In this document: in pieces, positions 1 through 8,753 of the stretch
Layout of the letters: every line of letters begins with the position of its first letter
Position numbering within the stretch: position 1 is the first letter of the stretch
Source: Alphaproteobacteria bacterium
GTDB taxonomy: Bacteria > Pseudomonadota > Alphaproteobacteria > Rhizobiales > Rhizobiaceae
Direction: 5' to 3'
Assembly (NCBI GenBank): GCA_018823835.1
Contig: JAHJHT010000002.1
Coordinates: 1,054,001 to 1,118,000, forward strand
DNA length: 64,000 bases
Program-made: the position numbers and the translations under genes
The notes under the pieces: model-generated
Databases searched by the model: none
What the model was told of the DNA's origin: nothing
What the model saw: only the letters and a program-made list of their open reading frames with translations

Positions 1-1
1 C

Positions 2-169
2 CTGACCAGCCAGCCGACGACGGAGGTGATCTCGATCCGGCTCTACAAGATGGCCTTCCAGGAATGGCAGACGGGCCGCTCCTGCGCGCTGGCCTACATC
101 GTGCTGATCATGGTGCTGGCGATCACCAACATCTACGTCAAGTATCTGAACAAAGTGAAGGAGCGCTAG
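2..169 (+). CDS. Carbohydrate ABC transporter permease, C-terminal end (partial)
   Basis: The window opens inside this gene; only the last 55 codons are visible. The translated tail (reading TEVISIRLYKMAFQEW, then a hydrophobic segment LAYIVLIMVLAIT and a short basic end) matches the final transmembrane helix of MalF/UgpA-type inner-membrane permeases of CUT1 sugar ABC importers. Its TAG is immediately followed by the ATG of the second permease, so the two are co-transcribed and probably form the heterodimeric channel. The substrate cannot be read from this fragment. Confidence 0.8.
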   Translation: MTSQPTTEVISIRLYKMAFQEWQTGRSCALAYIVLIMVLAITNIYVKYLNKVKER

Positions 170-1129
170 ATGGCCGCCGTCCGCACTACCGGCGAACGGA
201 CGCTCAACCGCGTCGCCATCGCCAGCGTGCTCATCGTCACGCTGATCTTTCTGGCGCCGATCTACTGGATCGTGTCGACCTCGTTCAAGCCGCGCAACCT
301 GTCGACGACGATCCCGCCGACAGTGGTGTTCACGCCCGAGATCTCGCCCTTCGTGAAGCTCTTCACCAAGCGCTCGCAGCTTCGTTCCGCGCCGACGCCG
401 GAAGAGTACGAGGCGGCTCCCTGGTGGGAACGCCTGGTGTTCGACGGCGGCGAGAAGGTTGTGCGTTCCGGCCGCGGCGAGGTGCAGCTGTCGGGCTACC
501 CCAGTCGTTTCATGAACTCGCTGATCGTCGCCATCACCTCGACGGTGCTGGCCGTCGGAATGGGGACATTCACCGCCTATGGCTTCTCGCGCTTCAAGGT
601 GAAGGGAGAAGGTGACCTGCTCTTCTTCATCCTGTCTACGCGCATGCTGCCGCCGGTGGTGGTGGCCATCCCGATGTTCCTTATGTACCGGGTGGTCGGG
701 CTCAATGACACGCATTGGGGCCTGATCATCCTCTACACGGCCTTCAACCTGTCCTTCTCGGTATGGCTGATGAAGGGCTTCATCGACGAGATCCCGAAGG
801 AATACGAGGAGGCGGCGCTCGTCGACGGCTATACGCGCATGGAAGCCTTCTTCAAGATCGTCATTCCGGAAGCGGCGACAGGCATCGCGGCGACCGCGGT
901 GTTCTGCTTCATCACGGCGTGGAACGAATATGCCTTCGCGCTCATCATGACCAACCGCCGCGCCCAGACCGCGCCACCCTTCATCCCGAGCCAGGTCGGT
1001 TCGGGCCTGCCGGACTGGACGGTCATCGCATCGGGAACCTTCCTGTTCCTGCTGCCGGTCGCGATCTTCACCTTCCTGCTTCGCAACCATCTCCTGCGCG
1101 GCATGTCATTCGGAGCGATCCGCAAATGA
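170..1129 (+). CDS. Carbohydrate ABC transporter permease (MalG-type)
   Basis: This is the second inner-membrane subunit of a CUT1-type sugar or polyol ABC importer, 319 aa. TM1 is at about residues 18-40. An unusually long periplasmic insert follows (about residues 45-115, containing WWERLVFDGGEK). The permease core comes next, with the cytoplasmic EAA loop (EYEEAALVDGYTRMEAFFKIVIP) that docks onto the ATPase. Family members usually have about 270-300 aa; the extra length sits in the insert. It abuts the preceding permease and overlaps the next small gene by 4 bp (ATGA). The family call is firm; the substrate is unknown because no binding protein is in view. Confidence 0.9.
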   Translation: MAAVRTTGERTLNRVAIASVLIVTLIFLAPIYWIVSTSFKPRNLSTTIPPTVVFTPEISPFVKLFTKRSQLRSAPTPEEYEAAPWWERLVFDGGEKVVRSGRGEVQLSGYPSRFMNSLIVAITSTVLAVGMGTFTAYGFSRFKVKGEGDLLFFILSTRMLPPVVVAIPMFLMYRVVGLNDTHWGLIILYTAFNLSFSVWLMKGFIDEIPKEYEEAALVDGYTRMEAFFKIVIPEAATGIAATAVFCFITAWNEYAFALIMTNRRAQTAPPFIPSQVGSGLPDWTVIASGTFLFLLPVAIFTFLLRNHLLRGMSFGAIRK

Positions 1130-1353
1130 TCCGCAGCGACCGACTACAGAGAATTGCGGAGATCGTGATGGTGCTCGGCATCGTCGCGCTCTGCCAGCCG
1201 TGGAACTTCTTCCTGCATCGCTACGGGGTGACCATCATCCTGGTCGGACTTGTGACCTTCATGATGACCAACTGGTTCGGCAAGCCGGTCGTGGACGACG
1301 AAGACAATGAGGGCGTCTTCGACGTCTCCGACCACCAAGAGGGCCGCTCGTGA
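1126..1353 (+). CDS. Small two-helix membrane protein in sugar ABC operon
   Basis: This is a 75-aa protein with two hydrophobic stretches (IVMVLGIVALCQPWNFF and VTIILVGLVTFMMTNWF) and an acidic, hydrophilic tail. It sits between the permease and the first ATPase, overlapping both by 4 bp (ATGA upstream, GTGA downstream), so it is translationally coupled to the transporter. Small membrane proteins in this position occur in other rhizobial dual-ATPase sugar ABC operons, for example glpU in glycerol operons. A role as an accessory transporter subunit is inference. I do not recognise a named domain. Confidence 0.75.
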   Translation: MIRSDRLQRIAEIVMVLGIVALCQPWNFFLHRYGVTIILVGLVTFMMTNWFGKPVVDDEDNEGVFDVSDHQEGRS

Positions 1354-2453
1354 CCCAGATCGAACTTCGCGGCGTCCAGAAATGGTTTGGCCCTGTCCAG
1401 GTCATCAAGGACCTCAATCTCGTCATCGAGGACAATGAGTTCATCGTGCTGCTCGGCCAGTCGGGCTGCGGCAAGACGACGACCCTGCGGGCCATCGCCG
1501 GACTCGAGACCATCGACGAGGGCGACATACTGATCGACGGCCAGACCGTGCAGCATCTGAAGGCAGCGGCGCGCGACATCGCCATGGTGTTCCAGTCCTT
1601 CTCGCTCTACCCGCACATGACGGTCTACGAGAACATCGCCTTCCCGCTGCGCGCGACGCGGATGAACCGCAGCGAGCTGGACAGCCAGGTGCGCGAGATC
1701 GCCAATGTGCTGCGTATCGGCGACCTGCTCGACCGCAAGCCCTCGGCCCTGTCGGGCGGCGACATGCAGCGCGTGGCCATCGGCCGGGCGCTTGTCCGGC
1801 AGCCGAAGGCGATGCTGATGGACGAGCCGATCGGCGCGCTCGACGCCAAGCTGCGTGAGGAGATGCGGGCCGAAATCAAGCGTCTGCATCTCAAGCAGGG
1901 ATCGACCACCATTTACGTTACGCACGATCAGATCGAGGCGATGAGCCTCGCCGACCGCATCGTCATCATGCATGAGGGCGTGCTGCAGCAGGTCGGCACG
2001 CCGAACGACGTCTATTCGCGGCCGCAGAACCTGTTCGTGGCGCAGTTCGTCGGCAGCCCGGTGATGAACATCGCCAATGCCACGGTCAGCGAGGAAAAGG
2101 GCAAGGCCAGCGTCACTGTCGAAGGTGCGCCCGAGGGCTTCCCGTTCCCCGCCGAACTGCTCGGCAAGCTGAACGGCAGCGCCGGCAAGCCACTTTCGCT
2201 CGGCATCCGGCCGGAAGGCGTGCTCGTCGAGCATGAGGCGGCGGAAGGCTTCCTGCCCGCCGAGGCGCACATCATCGAGCCGCTCGGCTCCTACGACATC
2301 GTCGATCTGCAGTTCGGGCCGCAGATGCTGCGCGCCCGCACCCGCGCCGGCTTCGTTTCAAAGCCGGGCACCCAGGTCTTCGCCCGCATCGATCCGGCCC
2401 AGGCGCATTTCTTCGACACGACGAGCGGACAGTCCCTGGGAGTGCGACTCTGA
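1350..2453 (+). CDS. Sugar ABC transporter ATP-binding protein (first of two)
   Basis: This is a MalK/UgpC-type ATPase of 367 aa. Visible motifs are Walker A GQSGCGKTT (about residues 36-44), Q-loop VFQSFSLYPHMTVYENI, signature LSGGDMQRVAIGRAL, Walker B AMLMDEP and switch His in YVTHDQ. A C-terminal TOBE/OB regulatory region follows (SLGIRPEGVLVE). The start is GTG, overlapping the stop of the small membrane protein (GTGA). The stop overlaps the ATG of a second ATPase. With two different ATPases in the operon, the transporter probably runs on a heterodimer. This copy keeps all catalytic motifs. Confidence 0.93.
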   Translation: MTQIELRGVQKWFGPVQVIKDLNLVIEDNEFIVLLGQSGCGKTTTLRAIAGLETIDEGDILIDGQTVQHLKAAARDIAMVFQSFSLYPHMTVYENIAFPLRATRMNRSELDSQVREIANVLRIGDLLDRKPSALSGGDMQRVAIGRALVRQPKAMLMDEPIGALDAKLREEMRAEIKRLHLKQGSTTIYVTHDQIEAMSLADRIVIMHEGVLQQVGTPNDVYSRPQNLFVAQFVGSPVMNIANATVSEEKGKASVTVEGAPEGFPFPAELLGKLNGSAGKPLSLGIRPEGVLVEHEAAEGFLPAEAHIIEPLGSYDIVDLQFGPQMLRARTRAGFVSKPGTQVFARIDPAQAHFFDTTSGQSLGVRL

Positions 2454-3532
2454 TGGCCCATATCGAGCTCAGGAACGTTACCAAGAAGTTCGGCAACCAG
2501 ACGGCGCTGCGCAATCTCGACCTCGAGATCGCAGACGGCGAGTTCTTCGTGCTGCTCGGCGAGACCGGTGCCGGCAAGACGACGACGCTGAGGCTCGTCG
2601 CCGGGCTGGAGAAGCCGACCGAGGGACAGGTGTTCATCGACGGCGTCGACGTCGCCGACTGGGGTGCGGCCGAGCGCGACGTGGCGCTGGTGTTGCAGCA
2701 ATATTCGCTCTACCCGCGCTACACGGTGCGCCAGAACCTCGAGTTCCCGCTGAAGTCCAAGCTGCGCCGCGTTGCCGACGCCGAGATCGCCGAGCGCGTG
2801 GCACGGGTGGCCAAGACGCTGCGTATCGAGAACCTGCTGGAGCGCAAGACGGACCGGCTGTCAGGCGGCGAAATGCAGCGCGTCTCGATCGGCCGGGCGA
2901 TCGTGCGCAACCCTCGCGTCTTCCTGATGGACGAACCGCTGTCGGCGCTCGACGCAAAACTGCGCGAGTCGCTCAGGACCGAGCTGAAGAACATCCAGAT
3001 GAACCTCGGCCAGACCTTCCTGTTCGTCACGCACGACCAGATCGAGGCGATGTCGATGGGCGACAAGATCGGCGTGCTCAACAATGGCAAGCTGGTGCAG
3101 TCCGGCACGCCGAACGAGATCTACAACAATCCCAAGAATACCTTCGTTGCCCGTTCCGTGGGTTCGCCGCCGATGAACCTGATCGACGGCAAGCTGGTCG
3201 ACGGTCGCGCGGTGATGAAGGCCGCCAGCTTCGAGTTGCCCTATGCGGGCGCCAACGGAGCCGCCACCGAGGGTCGCGCGCTGACCTTCGGCATTCGCCC
3301 GGAGGACGTGCGGGTGGAGTCGGGAGCGCCGATCGAAGCCATGGTGCACGACATCGAGAACCATGGCGTCGAGAAGATCCTGACGCTGCGGGTCGGCGAG
3401 ACCACGCTGCGCGCTACCGTGCCCGCACTGACGGACGTGGCCATCGACAAGCCGGTGCGCTTCTCGTGGGATGCCGAGCGCGTGGTGCTGTTCGACAAGG
3501 CAAGCGGAGACAGCCTGCAGCATTCGGCCTGA
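2453..3532 (+). CDS. Sugar ABC transporter ATP-binding protein (second of two)
   Basis: This is a second MalK/UgpC-like ATPase, 359 aa, with Walker A GETGAGKTT, Q-loop VLQQYSLYPRYTVRQNL, signature LSGGEMQRVSIGRAI, Walker B VFLMDEPLSALDAKL, switch His (FVTHDQ) and a TOBE-like C-terminal domain (TFGIRPEDVRVE). It overlaps the first ATPase by one base (TGATG) and is the last gene of the operon. Walker A has E-T-G-A where the partner has Q-S-G-C, so the pair is diverged rather than a fresh duplication. Both copies look catalytically competent. Confidence 0.93.
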   Translation: MAHIELRNVTKKFGNQTALRNLDLEIADGEFFVLLGETGAGKTTTLRLVAGLEKPTEGQVFIDGVDVADWGAAERDVALVLQQYSLYPRYTVRQNLEFPLKSKLRRVADAEIAERVARVAKTLRIENLLERKTDRLSGGEMQRVSIGRAIVRNPRVFLMDEPLSALDAKLRESLRTELKNIQMNLGQTFLFVTHDQIEAMSMGDKIGVLNNGKLVQSGTPNEIYNNPKNTFVARSVGSPPMNLIDGKLVDGRAVMKAASFELPYAGANGAATEGRALTFGIRPEDVRVESGAPIEAMVHDIENHGVEKILTLRVGETTLRATVPALTDVAIDKPVRFSWDAERVVLFDKASGDSLQHSA

Positions 3533-3543
3533 CAGGTATCGCC

Positions 3544-3563
3544 CGGCCCGAAGTCGCGGGCCG
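3544..3563. terminator. Hairpin between convergent genes (putative terminator)
   Basis: A perfect 7-bp stem (CGGCCCG / CGGGCCG) with a 6-nt loop lies between the ABC operon and the convergent oxidoreductase gene. No clear U tract follows on either strand, so it may be a weak bidirectional terminator or only a 3'-end stabilising hairpin. Confidence 0.4.
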
Positions 3564-3590
3564 AGCAGTCTTGTCCTTCGTGCCAGAAGG

Positions 3591-4691
3591 CTAGCTGGCG
3601 CCAACCCACTTCTTCATCAGCGAGGTCGAACGCGCCAGTTGCGGTGCGCTCCTGATCTCCTCGCCAAGGGTAGCAGCCGCGCGCCATGGCCAGCGTGGGT
3701 CCGAGAGAATGGCGCGCGCCAGTGCGACAATGTCGGCGCGGCCTCCGGCGATGATTTCCTCGGCCTGCCGCGCGTCGTCGATCATGCCGACGGCGCGGAC
3801 CGGGATCCTGACGGCGCGCTTCACCGCCTCTGCGAGATGCACCTGGTAGCCTGGGCCCGTCGGGATTTGCTGCAGCGGCGAGTTGCCGCCGCTGGAGCAG
3901 CAGATGTAGGCGGCGCCTGCCTGTTCGAGCGCCTGCGCGACCTTGACGCCTTCATCGACGGTCAAGCCGCCGTCTACCCAGTCCGTGACCGAGATGCGCG
4001 CGCCGACCATCATCTTCGGCACGGCATTCTTCACGGCCTTGACGATCTCGACGGCCAGCCGCACGCGGTTCTCGAGCGAGCCGCCCCACTGGTCCTTGCG
4101 ATGGTTGGAAAGCGGCGAGATGAACTGGTGCAGCAGGTAGCCATGCGCGGCGTGGATCTCGATGAAGTCGAAGCCGGCGCGCTCGGCGCGATGGGCGCTC
4201 TTCACGAAATGCCCGATCAGGGCGTGGATCTCGTCCTCGGCAAGCGCGCGGGGCGTGTGCCAGTCCGTGTCGAAGGGGATGTCGGAGGCCGATACGGTCT
4301 GCCACGGATCCTGATGCGGCTGCAGCGGGCCACCGCCCTCCCACGGCCGCTGGCAGGAGGCCTTGCGGCCGGCATGGGCCAGCTGGACGCCGAACTTGGT
4401 GCCTGGCTGGGCGACCCGCCGGGCGGCGTCCAGCGTGCGCTTCGCGGCCGCCTCGTTGTGATCGCTATAGAGACCGTGGCAGCCATGCGTGATGCGGCCG
4501 CGGCGCTCGACGTCGGTCATCTCCACCGTCACCATGCCGGCGCCGGTCAGCGCGTAGGTCATCCACTGCTGCAGGTGCCAGTCCGAGGCCGAGCCGTCAT
4601 CGGCGGAATACTGGCACATCGGCGCGACGGCGATGCGGTTCGGGAATTCCAGATCGCCGATGGCGATCGGGGAAAAAAGCTGCGCGGTCAT
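3591..4691 (-). CDS. NADH:flavin oxidoreductase, old yellow enzyme (YqjM/NamA type)
   Basis: This is an FMN-dependent ene-reductase of 366 aa with a TIM-barrel fold. The N-terminus NRIAVAPMCQYSADDG is the YqjM-class FMN signature, where Cys tunes the flavin. The motifs VQLAHAGRKAS, the active-site segment GFDFIEIHAAHGYLLHQFISP, NHRKDQWGGSLENR and C-terminal ADIVALARAILSDPRWP are all present. Such enzymes reduce activated C=C bonds using NAD(P)H; the natural substrate is rarely known. It is a single gene, convergent with the ABC operon. Confidence 0.92.
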   Translation of the reverse strand: MTAQLFSPIAIGDLEFPNRIAVAPMCQYSADDGSASDWHLQQWMTYALTGAGMVTVEMTDVERRGRITHGCHGLYSDHNEAAAKRTLDAARRVAQPGTKFGVQLAHAGRKASCQRPWEGGGPLQPHQDPWQTVSASDIPFDTDWHTPRALAEDEIHALIGHFVKSAHRAERAGFDFIEIHAAHGYLLHQFISPLSNHRKDQWGGSLENRVRLAVEIVKAVKNAVPKMMVGARISVTDWVDGGLTVDEGVKVAQALEQAGAAYICCSSGGNSPLQQIPTGPGYQVHLAEAVKRAVRIPVRAVGMIDDARQAEEIIAGGRADIVALARAILSDPRWPWRAAATLGEEIRSAPQLARSTSLMKKWVGAS

Positions 4692-5236
4692 GAAAGTCTC
4701 CGGGGAGGAATCGAGAGTCTAAGGTAGGCCGGCTTGCTCCCGGCGCAAGCGCGTCGCATGGCCCGGTCGTTCAATCCTGAAAGAATTTTATCCACGCTTT
4801 TGCGACTGCACGCATAATGGCGTCATCTCCTGTACGGGAACGCGGGGTCGCGAACCGGGCGAGCGTGGCAGGGGACGGCGCCGGGTGGCTGCGCGAAACG
4901 GTGGCGCGGTTGGACATTGTCATCCACACACCCGGGCCCTGGCCGAGGCATGTGCGTGAAACTCGTTGCTCCCTCGGAAAGGGCAAGAACGTCGGCGGGG
5001 CGCAGAAGCTGCGCCACGTACTAATATCTGAGAGGCTCGGCCCTGCGCCCCGCTTCCCTACTGCATGCAATGGCCAGACGGCGTTTGCCGGGCGTGGCAG
5101 CGATGAATGCTGGCCGAAGGCCGGAAGAGGCCAACGATCCGGCTTCTTCAGAGGCGAACGGGCGAGGCCATGTCAGAGGGCGGCAGGCCTTCCTCACCCT
5201 GAAGGGGGCGAGGAAAGGCGCTCCGTTTGTCGGCTG
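4692..5236. other. 545-bp intergenic region without a recognisable gene
   Basis: This region lies between the start of the oxidoreductase gene and the 3' end of asd. It should hold the oxidoreductase promoter. Short open frames occur on both strands but none has a convincing ribosome site or recognisable product. The only structured element I see is the hairpin at 5188-5218. Confidence 0.4.
5188..5218 (-). repeat. GAGG/CCTC palindrome downstream of asd (terminator or intergenic repeat)
   Basis: CCTTCCTC at 5188-5195 pairs with GAGGAAAGG at 5210-5218 with one bulged base, around a 14-nt loop that can itself pair (CCCT/AGGG). It lies just past the asd stop codon. It resembles the GC-rich intergenic palindromes scattered in rhizobial genomes and could also act as a transcription end. 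No U tract is visible. Confidence 0.35.
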
Positions 5237-6271
5237 TCAGGCAGCCTGCTTCTTCGGCTGGATCAGGCCGCGCTCGATCAGGAGTTCGGCGATCTGGATG
5301 GCGTTGAGGGCGGCACCCTTGCGCAGATTGTCGGAGACGATCCACATGGCGAGCCCGTTCTCGACGGTCGAATCCTCGCGGATGCGCGAGATGAAGGTCG
5401 CATCCTCGCCGGCCGATTCGAGCGGGGTGATGTAGCCACCGTCCTCGCGCTTGTCGATGACCTGGCAGCCCGGCGCCTCGCGCAGGATGTCGCGCGCCTC
5501 GTCGGCCGTGATCGGCGTCTCGAACTCGATGTTGACCGCTTCCGAATGGCCGATGAAGACCGGCACGCGCACGCAGGTCGCTGTCAGCTTGATCTTCGGG
5601 TCGATCATCTTCTTGGTCTCGGCGACCATCTTCCACTCTTCCTTGGTGAAGCCGTCGTCGAGGAAGACGTCGATATGCGGAATGACGTTGAAGGCGATGC
5701 GCTTGGTGAACTTCTTGTTCTCGACCGAGTCGGCGACGAAGACGGCGCGGGTCTGGGTGAACAGCTCGTCCATGCCTTCCTTGCCGGCGCCCGAGACCGA
5801 CTGATAGGTCGCGACGACGACACGCTTGATCTTCGCGACGTCGTGCAGCGGCTTCAGCGCGACGACGAGCTGGGCGGTCGAGCAGTTCGGGTTGGCGATG
5901 ATGTTCTTGCGGCTGAACAGCGAGATCGCGTCCGGGTTCACTTCCGGCACGATCAGCGGCACGTCCTGGTCGTAGCGGAAGGCCGAGGAATTATCGATGA
6001 CGACGCAGCCCTGCTTGCCGATCTTGGGCGACCACTGCTTCGACACTTCACCGCCTGCCGACATGATGCAGATGTCGGTGTCGGAAAAATCGTACTGGTC
6101 GAGGGTTTTGACCTTCAGCGTGCGGTCGCCATAGGACACTTCGGTGCCCTGGCTGCGCCGCGAGGCGAGCGCCACGACCTCGTCGGCGGGGAAGCCGCGT
6201 TCCTCGAGGATGTTGAGCATTTCCCGGCCGACATTGCCCGTGGCGCCGACGACTGCAACCTTGAAACCCAT
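5237..6271 (-). CDS. asd: Aspartate-semialdehyde dehydrogenase
   Basis: This enzyme catalyses NADPH-dependent reduction of aspartyl-4-phosphate to aspartate semialdehyde, the branch step to lysine/diaminopimelate, threonine and methionine. The 344-aa length is normal. Visible features are the Rossmann glycine motif VAVVGATGNVGREML (residues 5-19), the catalytic cysteine in NPNCSTAQLV, the substrate segment YQSVSGAGKEGMDEL and the H-S-E motif IGHSEAVNIEF. The ATG is preceded by an AGGAGAG ribosome site. Cytosolic housekeeping gene; a 41-codon ORF lies just upstream on the same strand. Confidence 0.96.
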   Translation of the reverse strand: MGFKVAVVGATGNVGREMLNILEERGFPADEVVALASRRSQGTEVSYGDRTLKVKTLDQYDFSDTDICIMSAGGEVSKQWSPKIGKQGCVVIDNSSAFRYDQDVPLIVPEVNPDAISLFSRKNIIANPNCSTAQLVVALKPLHDVAKIKRVVVATYQSVSGAGKEGMDELFTQTRAVFVADSVENKKFTKRIAFNVIPHIDVFLDDGFTKEEWKMVAETKKMIDPKIKLTATCVRVPVFIGHSEAVNIEFETPITADEARDILREAPGCQVIDKREDGGYITPLESAGEDATFISRIREDSTVENGLAMWIVSDNLRKGAALNAIQIAELLIERGLIQPKKQAA

Positions 6272-6374
6272 GAAACTCTCCTGTCCCTCTCCGCTGCTTC
6301 GTTGGAAACCCGCCGGCCGGCGCGGGCCTCGCTCCCGAGGCCAGACCCGGGAGGGGCGGTGAGGCCAAGGGAGA

Positions 6375-6500
6375 TCAGACCGTTTTGGCGGTCGTTTTGG
6401 CCGTGGCAGTTTTCGTCAGCCGGACTGCACGCGCACCGAACCCCCCGGCGGAACCGCCGTGGAAGTCGAGTGAAAGGAAAGCCATCAACAGGCCGCGCAT
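6375..6500 (-). CDS. Small ORF (41 aa) upstream of asd, possible leader or small protein
   Basis: This is an ATG-initiated ORF of 41 codons between the PAP2 gene and asd on the same strand. It is preceded by a good ribosome site (CCGGAG about 8 nt from the ATG). The product begins MRGLLMAFLSLDF, has a Gly-rich middle and ends in a Thr/Lys repeat (TKTATAKTTAKT). Between it and asd a 7-bp hairpin (GGCCTCG/CGAGGCC, 6325-6342) could fold. Threonine and lysine are both end products of the asd pathway, so a leader-peptide role is conceivable, but only four Lys and eight Thr codons are present. Function unknown. Confidence 0.45.
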   Translation of the reverse strand: MRGLLMAFLSLDFHGGSAGGFGARAVRLTKTATAKTTAKTV

Positions 6501-6548
6501 GGTGATCTCCGGAAACGGCCAGCTTCTAGCGCCAATTTCCGCGGAATG

Positions 6549-7442
6549 TCAATTCGGCGGTGCGCGGTATGGCTTGCGGGCAAGCGCGTGCAGACGGCGG
6601 TCGGCGGCGTTGCTCCAGTTGCTCAGGCGCCTGCGATGACGCCGGCCAAGCAGGTGGAAGGATTGCCGGCGGTGCGGCATGCCCGTCTCTGGCAGGTTGA
6701 AGACCAGCCCGGCCTTGCCGAAACGGATTGCCGTGAAATAGGCGAACCAGCCGCCGAGCAGCAGGCCGGCGACAACGTCGCTCGGGTAATGTGCGCCAAC
6801 CACCGAGCGGCTGAAGCCGAAGTAGAGCGCGACAATGATCGCCAGGAGCCGCAGGCGCGGGAAGAGGACGGCGACGCAAAAGCAGACGGCTCCCACCGTG
6901 GTGGCGTGCCCGGAGGGAAAGCCGGCATAGCTGGCGTCGAAGGCCCAGCTGTCGAAATAGAAGGTGCCGTGCTCGGCGAAATGCAGGGGCCGCGCGCGGC
7001 CGATGGCCTGTTTCAGGAACGTCACGATGAGACCGGAGCCGCCGATGGCGACGAAAGCGTACCAGGCGGCTGCCGTCCTGTTGAACAGCAGCAGCCGGGC
7101 ACGGCGCGAATAGCGCCGCCAGTCGACGAAGGCTGTCCAGATCAGGAAGACGGCGAGCGGAATCAGGTACCAGCCGGACTTGCCGTAGTCGGTGATCGCC
7201 CGTCCGAAGCGGGTGACGAGGCTCGAATTGTCGACGATATGGGCGCCGAAGACAGGGTCGAAATAGGCTGCGGCGAGGATGATGAGCGCGATGCTGACGA
7301 CGGCAAAGCGCCGCCATGGCACGTGGTGATGCCGCAACGCCGTCCGCACACGCAGCCGCCGCAGCGCGAAGCCGAAGGCGGACGTGGTGTTGGAGACGGC
7401 AAGACGCGCCTTGGCGGAGGCGGTTTCCCGCCTCCGCGCCAT
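6549..7442 (-). CDS. PAP2-family membrane phosphatase
   Basis: This is an integral-membrane lipid phosphatase of the PAP2 superfamily, relatives of which include LpxE/LpxF and undecaprenyl-diphosphate phosphatases. The three catalytic motifs are intact: KQAIGRARP, PSGHATT and SRSVVGAHYPSD (the two active-site histidines are in the second and third). About six hydrophobic helices surround them. I chose the ATG at 7442 because AGGTGA lies 4 nt upstream; an in-frame ATG at 7472 is also possible. The substrate (lipid A, phosphatidylglycerophosphate or C55-PP) cannot be decided here. Confidence 0.85.
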   Translation of the reverse strand: MARRRETASAKARLAVSNTTSAFGFALRRLRVRTALRHHHVPWRRFAVVSIALIILAAAYFDPVFGAHIVDNSSLVTRFGRAITDYGKSGWYLIPLAVFLIWTAFVDWRRYSRRARLLLFNRTAAAWYAFVAIGGSGLIVTFLKQAIGRARPLHFAEHGTFYFDSWAFDASYAGFPSGHATTVGAVCFCVAVLFPRLRLLAIIVALYFGFSRSVVGAHYPSDVVAGLLLGGWFAYFTAIRFGKAGLVFNLPETGMPHRRQSFHLLGRRHRRRLSNWSNAADRRLHALARKPYRAPPN

Positions 7443-7565
7443 GCGATCACCTGCCTTGTGGGAAGAACTCATGCGAGCCAATCACCTGCCCTGCCCATGC
7501 GCCGGCCGATGCAGCCGGCGGCATCCATGCATAGCGCCATGCAGGTCCGGCGCACAGCCCCGGCG

Positions 7566-8678
7566 TCAGGCCGACCGGGCCAGGAACTCTTCGCGGATCG
7601 CCTTGCCCATCTCGACGGTACCGACCTCGGTCATGCCCGCCGACATGATGTCCTTGGTTCGCAAACCCTCGTCGAGCACGGCGGCGATGGCCGCCTCCAG
7701 GCGGTCGGCCTCGGCCACCATGTTGAAGGAATAGCGCAGGCACATGGCGAACGAGGCGATCATGGCGATCGGGTTGGCGATGCCCTGGCCGGCAATGTCG
7801 GGCGCGGAGCCATGCACCGGCTCGTAAAGCGCCTTGCGCTTGCCGGTCCGCGCATCCGGCGCGCCGAGCGAGGCCGACGGCAGCATGCCGATCGAGCCGG
7901 TCAGCATGGCGGCGATGTCGGACAGCATGTCGCCGAACAGATTGTCGGTGACGATGACGTCGAACTGCTTGGGCCAGCGCACCAGCTGCATGCCGCCGGC
8001 GTCGGCCAGCATGTGGTCGAGCTTGACGTCGGCGTATTTCGCCTTGTGGGTGGCGGTGACGACCTCGTTCCACAGCACGCCCGACTTCATGACGTTGCGC
8101 TTTTCCATCGAGGTTACGTGGTTCTTGCGGGTGCGCGCCAGTTCGAAGGCGACGCCCGAAATCCGCTCGATCTCGAACGTGTCGTAGACCTGCGTGTCGA
8201 TGCCGCGCTTCTGGCCGTTGCCGAGGTCGATGATTTCCTTCGGCTCGCCGAAATAGACGCCGCCGGTGAGCTCGCGGACGATCAGGATGTCGAGACCCTC
8301 GACGACGTCCTGCTTCAGCGAGGACGAGGCGGCGAGCGCCGGGTAGCAGATCGCGGGGCGCAGATTGGCGAAGAGTTCGAGATCCTTTCGCAGCCTGAGC
8401 AGGCCGGCCTCGGGGCGCACCTCGTAGGGCACGGCATCCCACTTCGGTCCGCCGACAGCGCCGAACAGCACCGCGTCGGCGGACATCGCCTTGGCCATGT
8501 CGGCGTCGGAAATGGCCTGGCCATGCGCGTCGTAGGCGCAGCCCCCTACCAGACCCTCTTCGGTGACGAACCCGCTGCCCAGCTGGTCGTTCATGGCCCC
8601 GATCAGCTTCTTGACCTCGGCCATGGATTCCGGGCCGATGCCGTCGCCGGCGAGGAGAAGGAGGTTTTTCGATGCCAT
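7566..8678 (-). CDS. leuB: 3-isopropylmalate dehydrogenase
   Basis: This enzyme carries out NAD-dependent oxidative decarboxylation of 3-isopropylmalate to 2-oxoisocaproate, the third step of leucine synthesis. The 370 aa are the normal length. The N-terminus [11 protein letters not shown], the substrate arginines in [14 protein letters not shown], and the metal-binding aspartates in [15 protein letters not shown] with [18 protein letters not shown] are all visible. The start MASKNLL at 8678 fits the family; the open frame extends 21 codons further up without support. It is followed at 9.1-9.8 kb by ridA and leuD in the same orientation; leuC is not in the window. Confidence 0.96.
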   Translation of the reverse strand: MASKNLLLLAGDGIGPESMAEVKKLIGAMNDQLGSGFVTEEGLVGGCAYDAHGQAISDADMAKAMSADAVLFGAVGGPKWDAVPYEVRPEAGLLRLRKDLELFANLRPAICYPALAASSSLKQDVVEGLDILIVRELTGGVYFGEPKEIIDLGNGQKRGIDTQVYDTFEIERISGVAFELARTRKNHVTSMEKRNVMKSGVLWNEVVTATHKAKYADVKLDHMLADAGGMQLVRWPKQFDVIVTDNLFGDMLSDIAAMLTGSIGMLPSASLGAPDARTGKRKALYEPVHGSAPDIAGQGIANPIAMIASFAMCLRYSFNMVAEADRLEAAIAAVLDEGLRTKDIMSAGMTEVGTVEMGKAIREEFLARSA

Positions 8679-8753
8679 GATGCTGTCCCTGGGAAAGTCG
8701 TGAGGTGCGGCTTTGCTAAACGCCGGACCGCCAATGCGCAAGGCTCTGCCGCA

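Noticed and set aside
4817..6505. 562-codon plus-strand open frame opposite asd
   Set aside because: Almost all of it is antisense to asd; the translated sequence is a reading-frame shadow.
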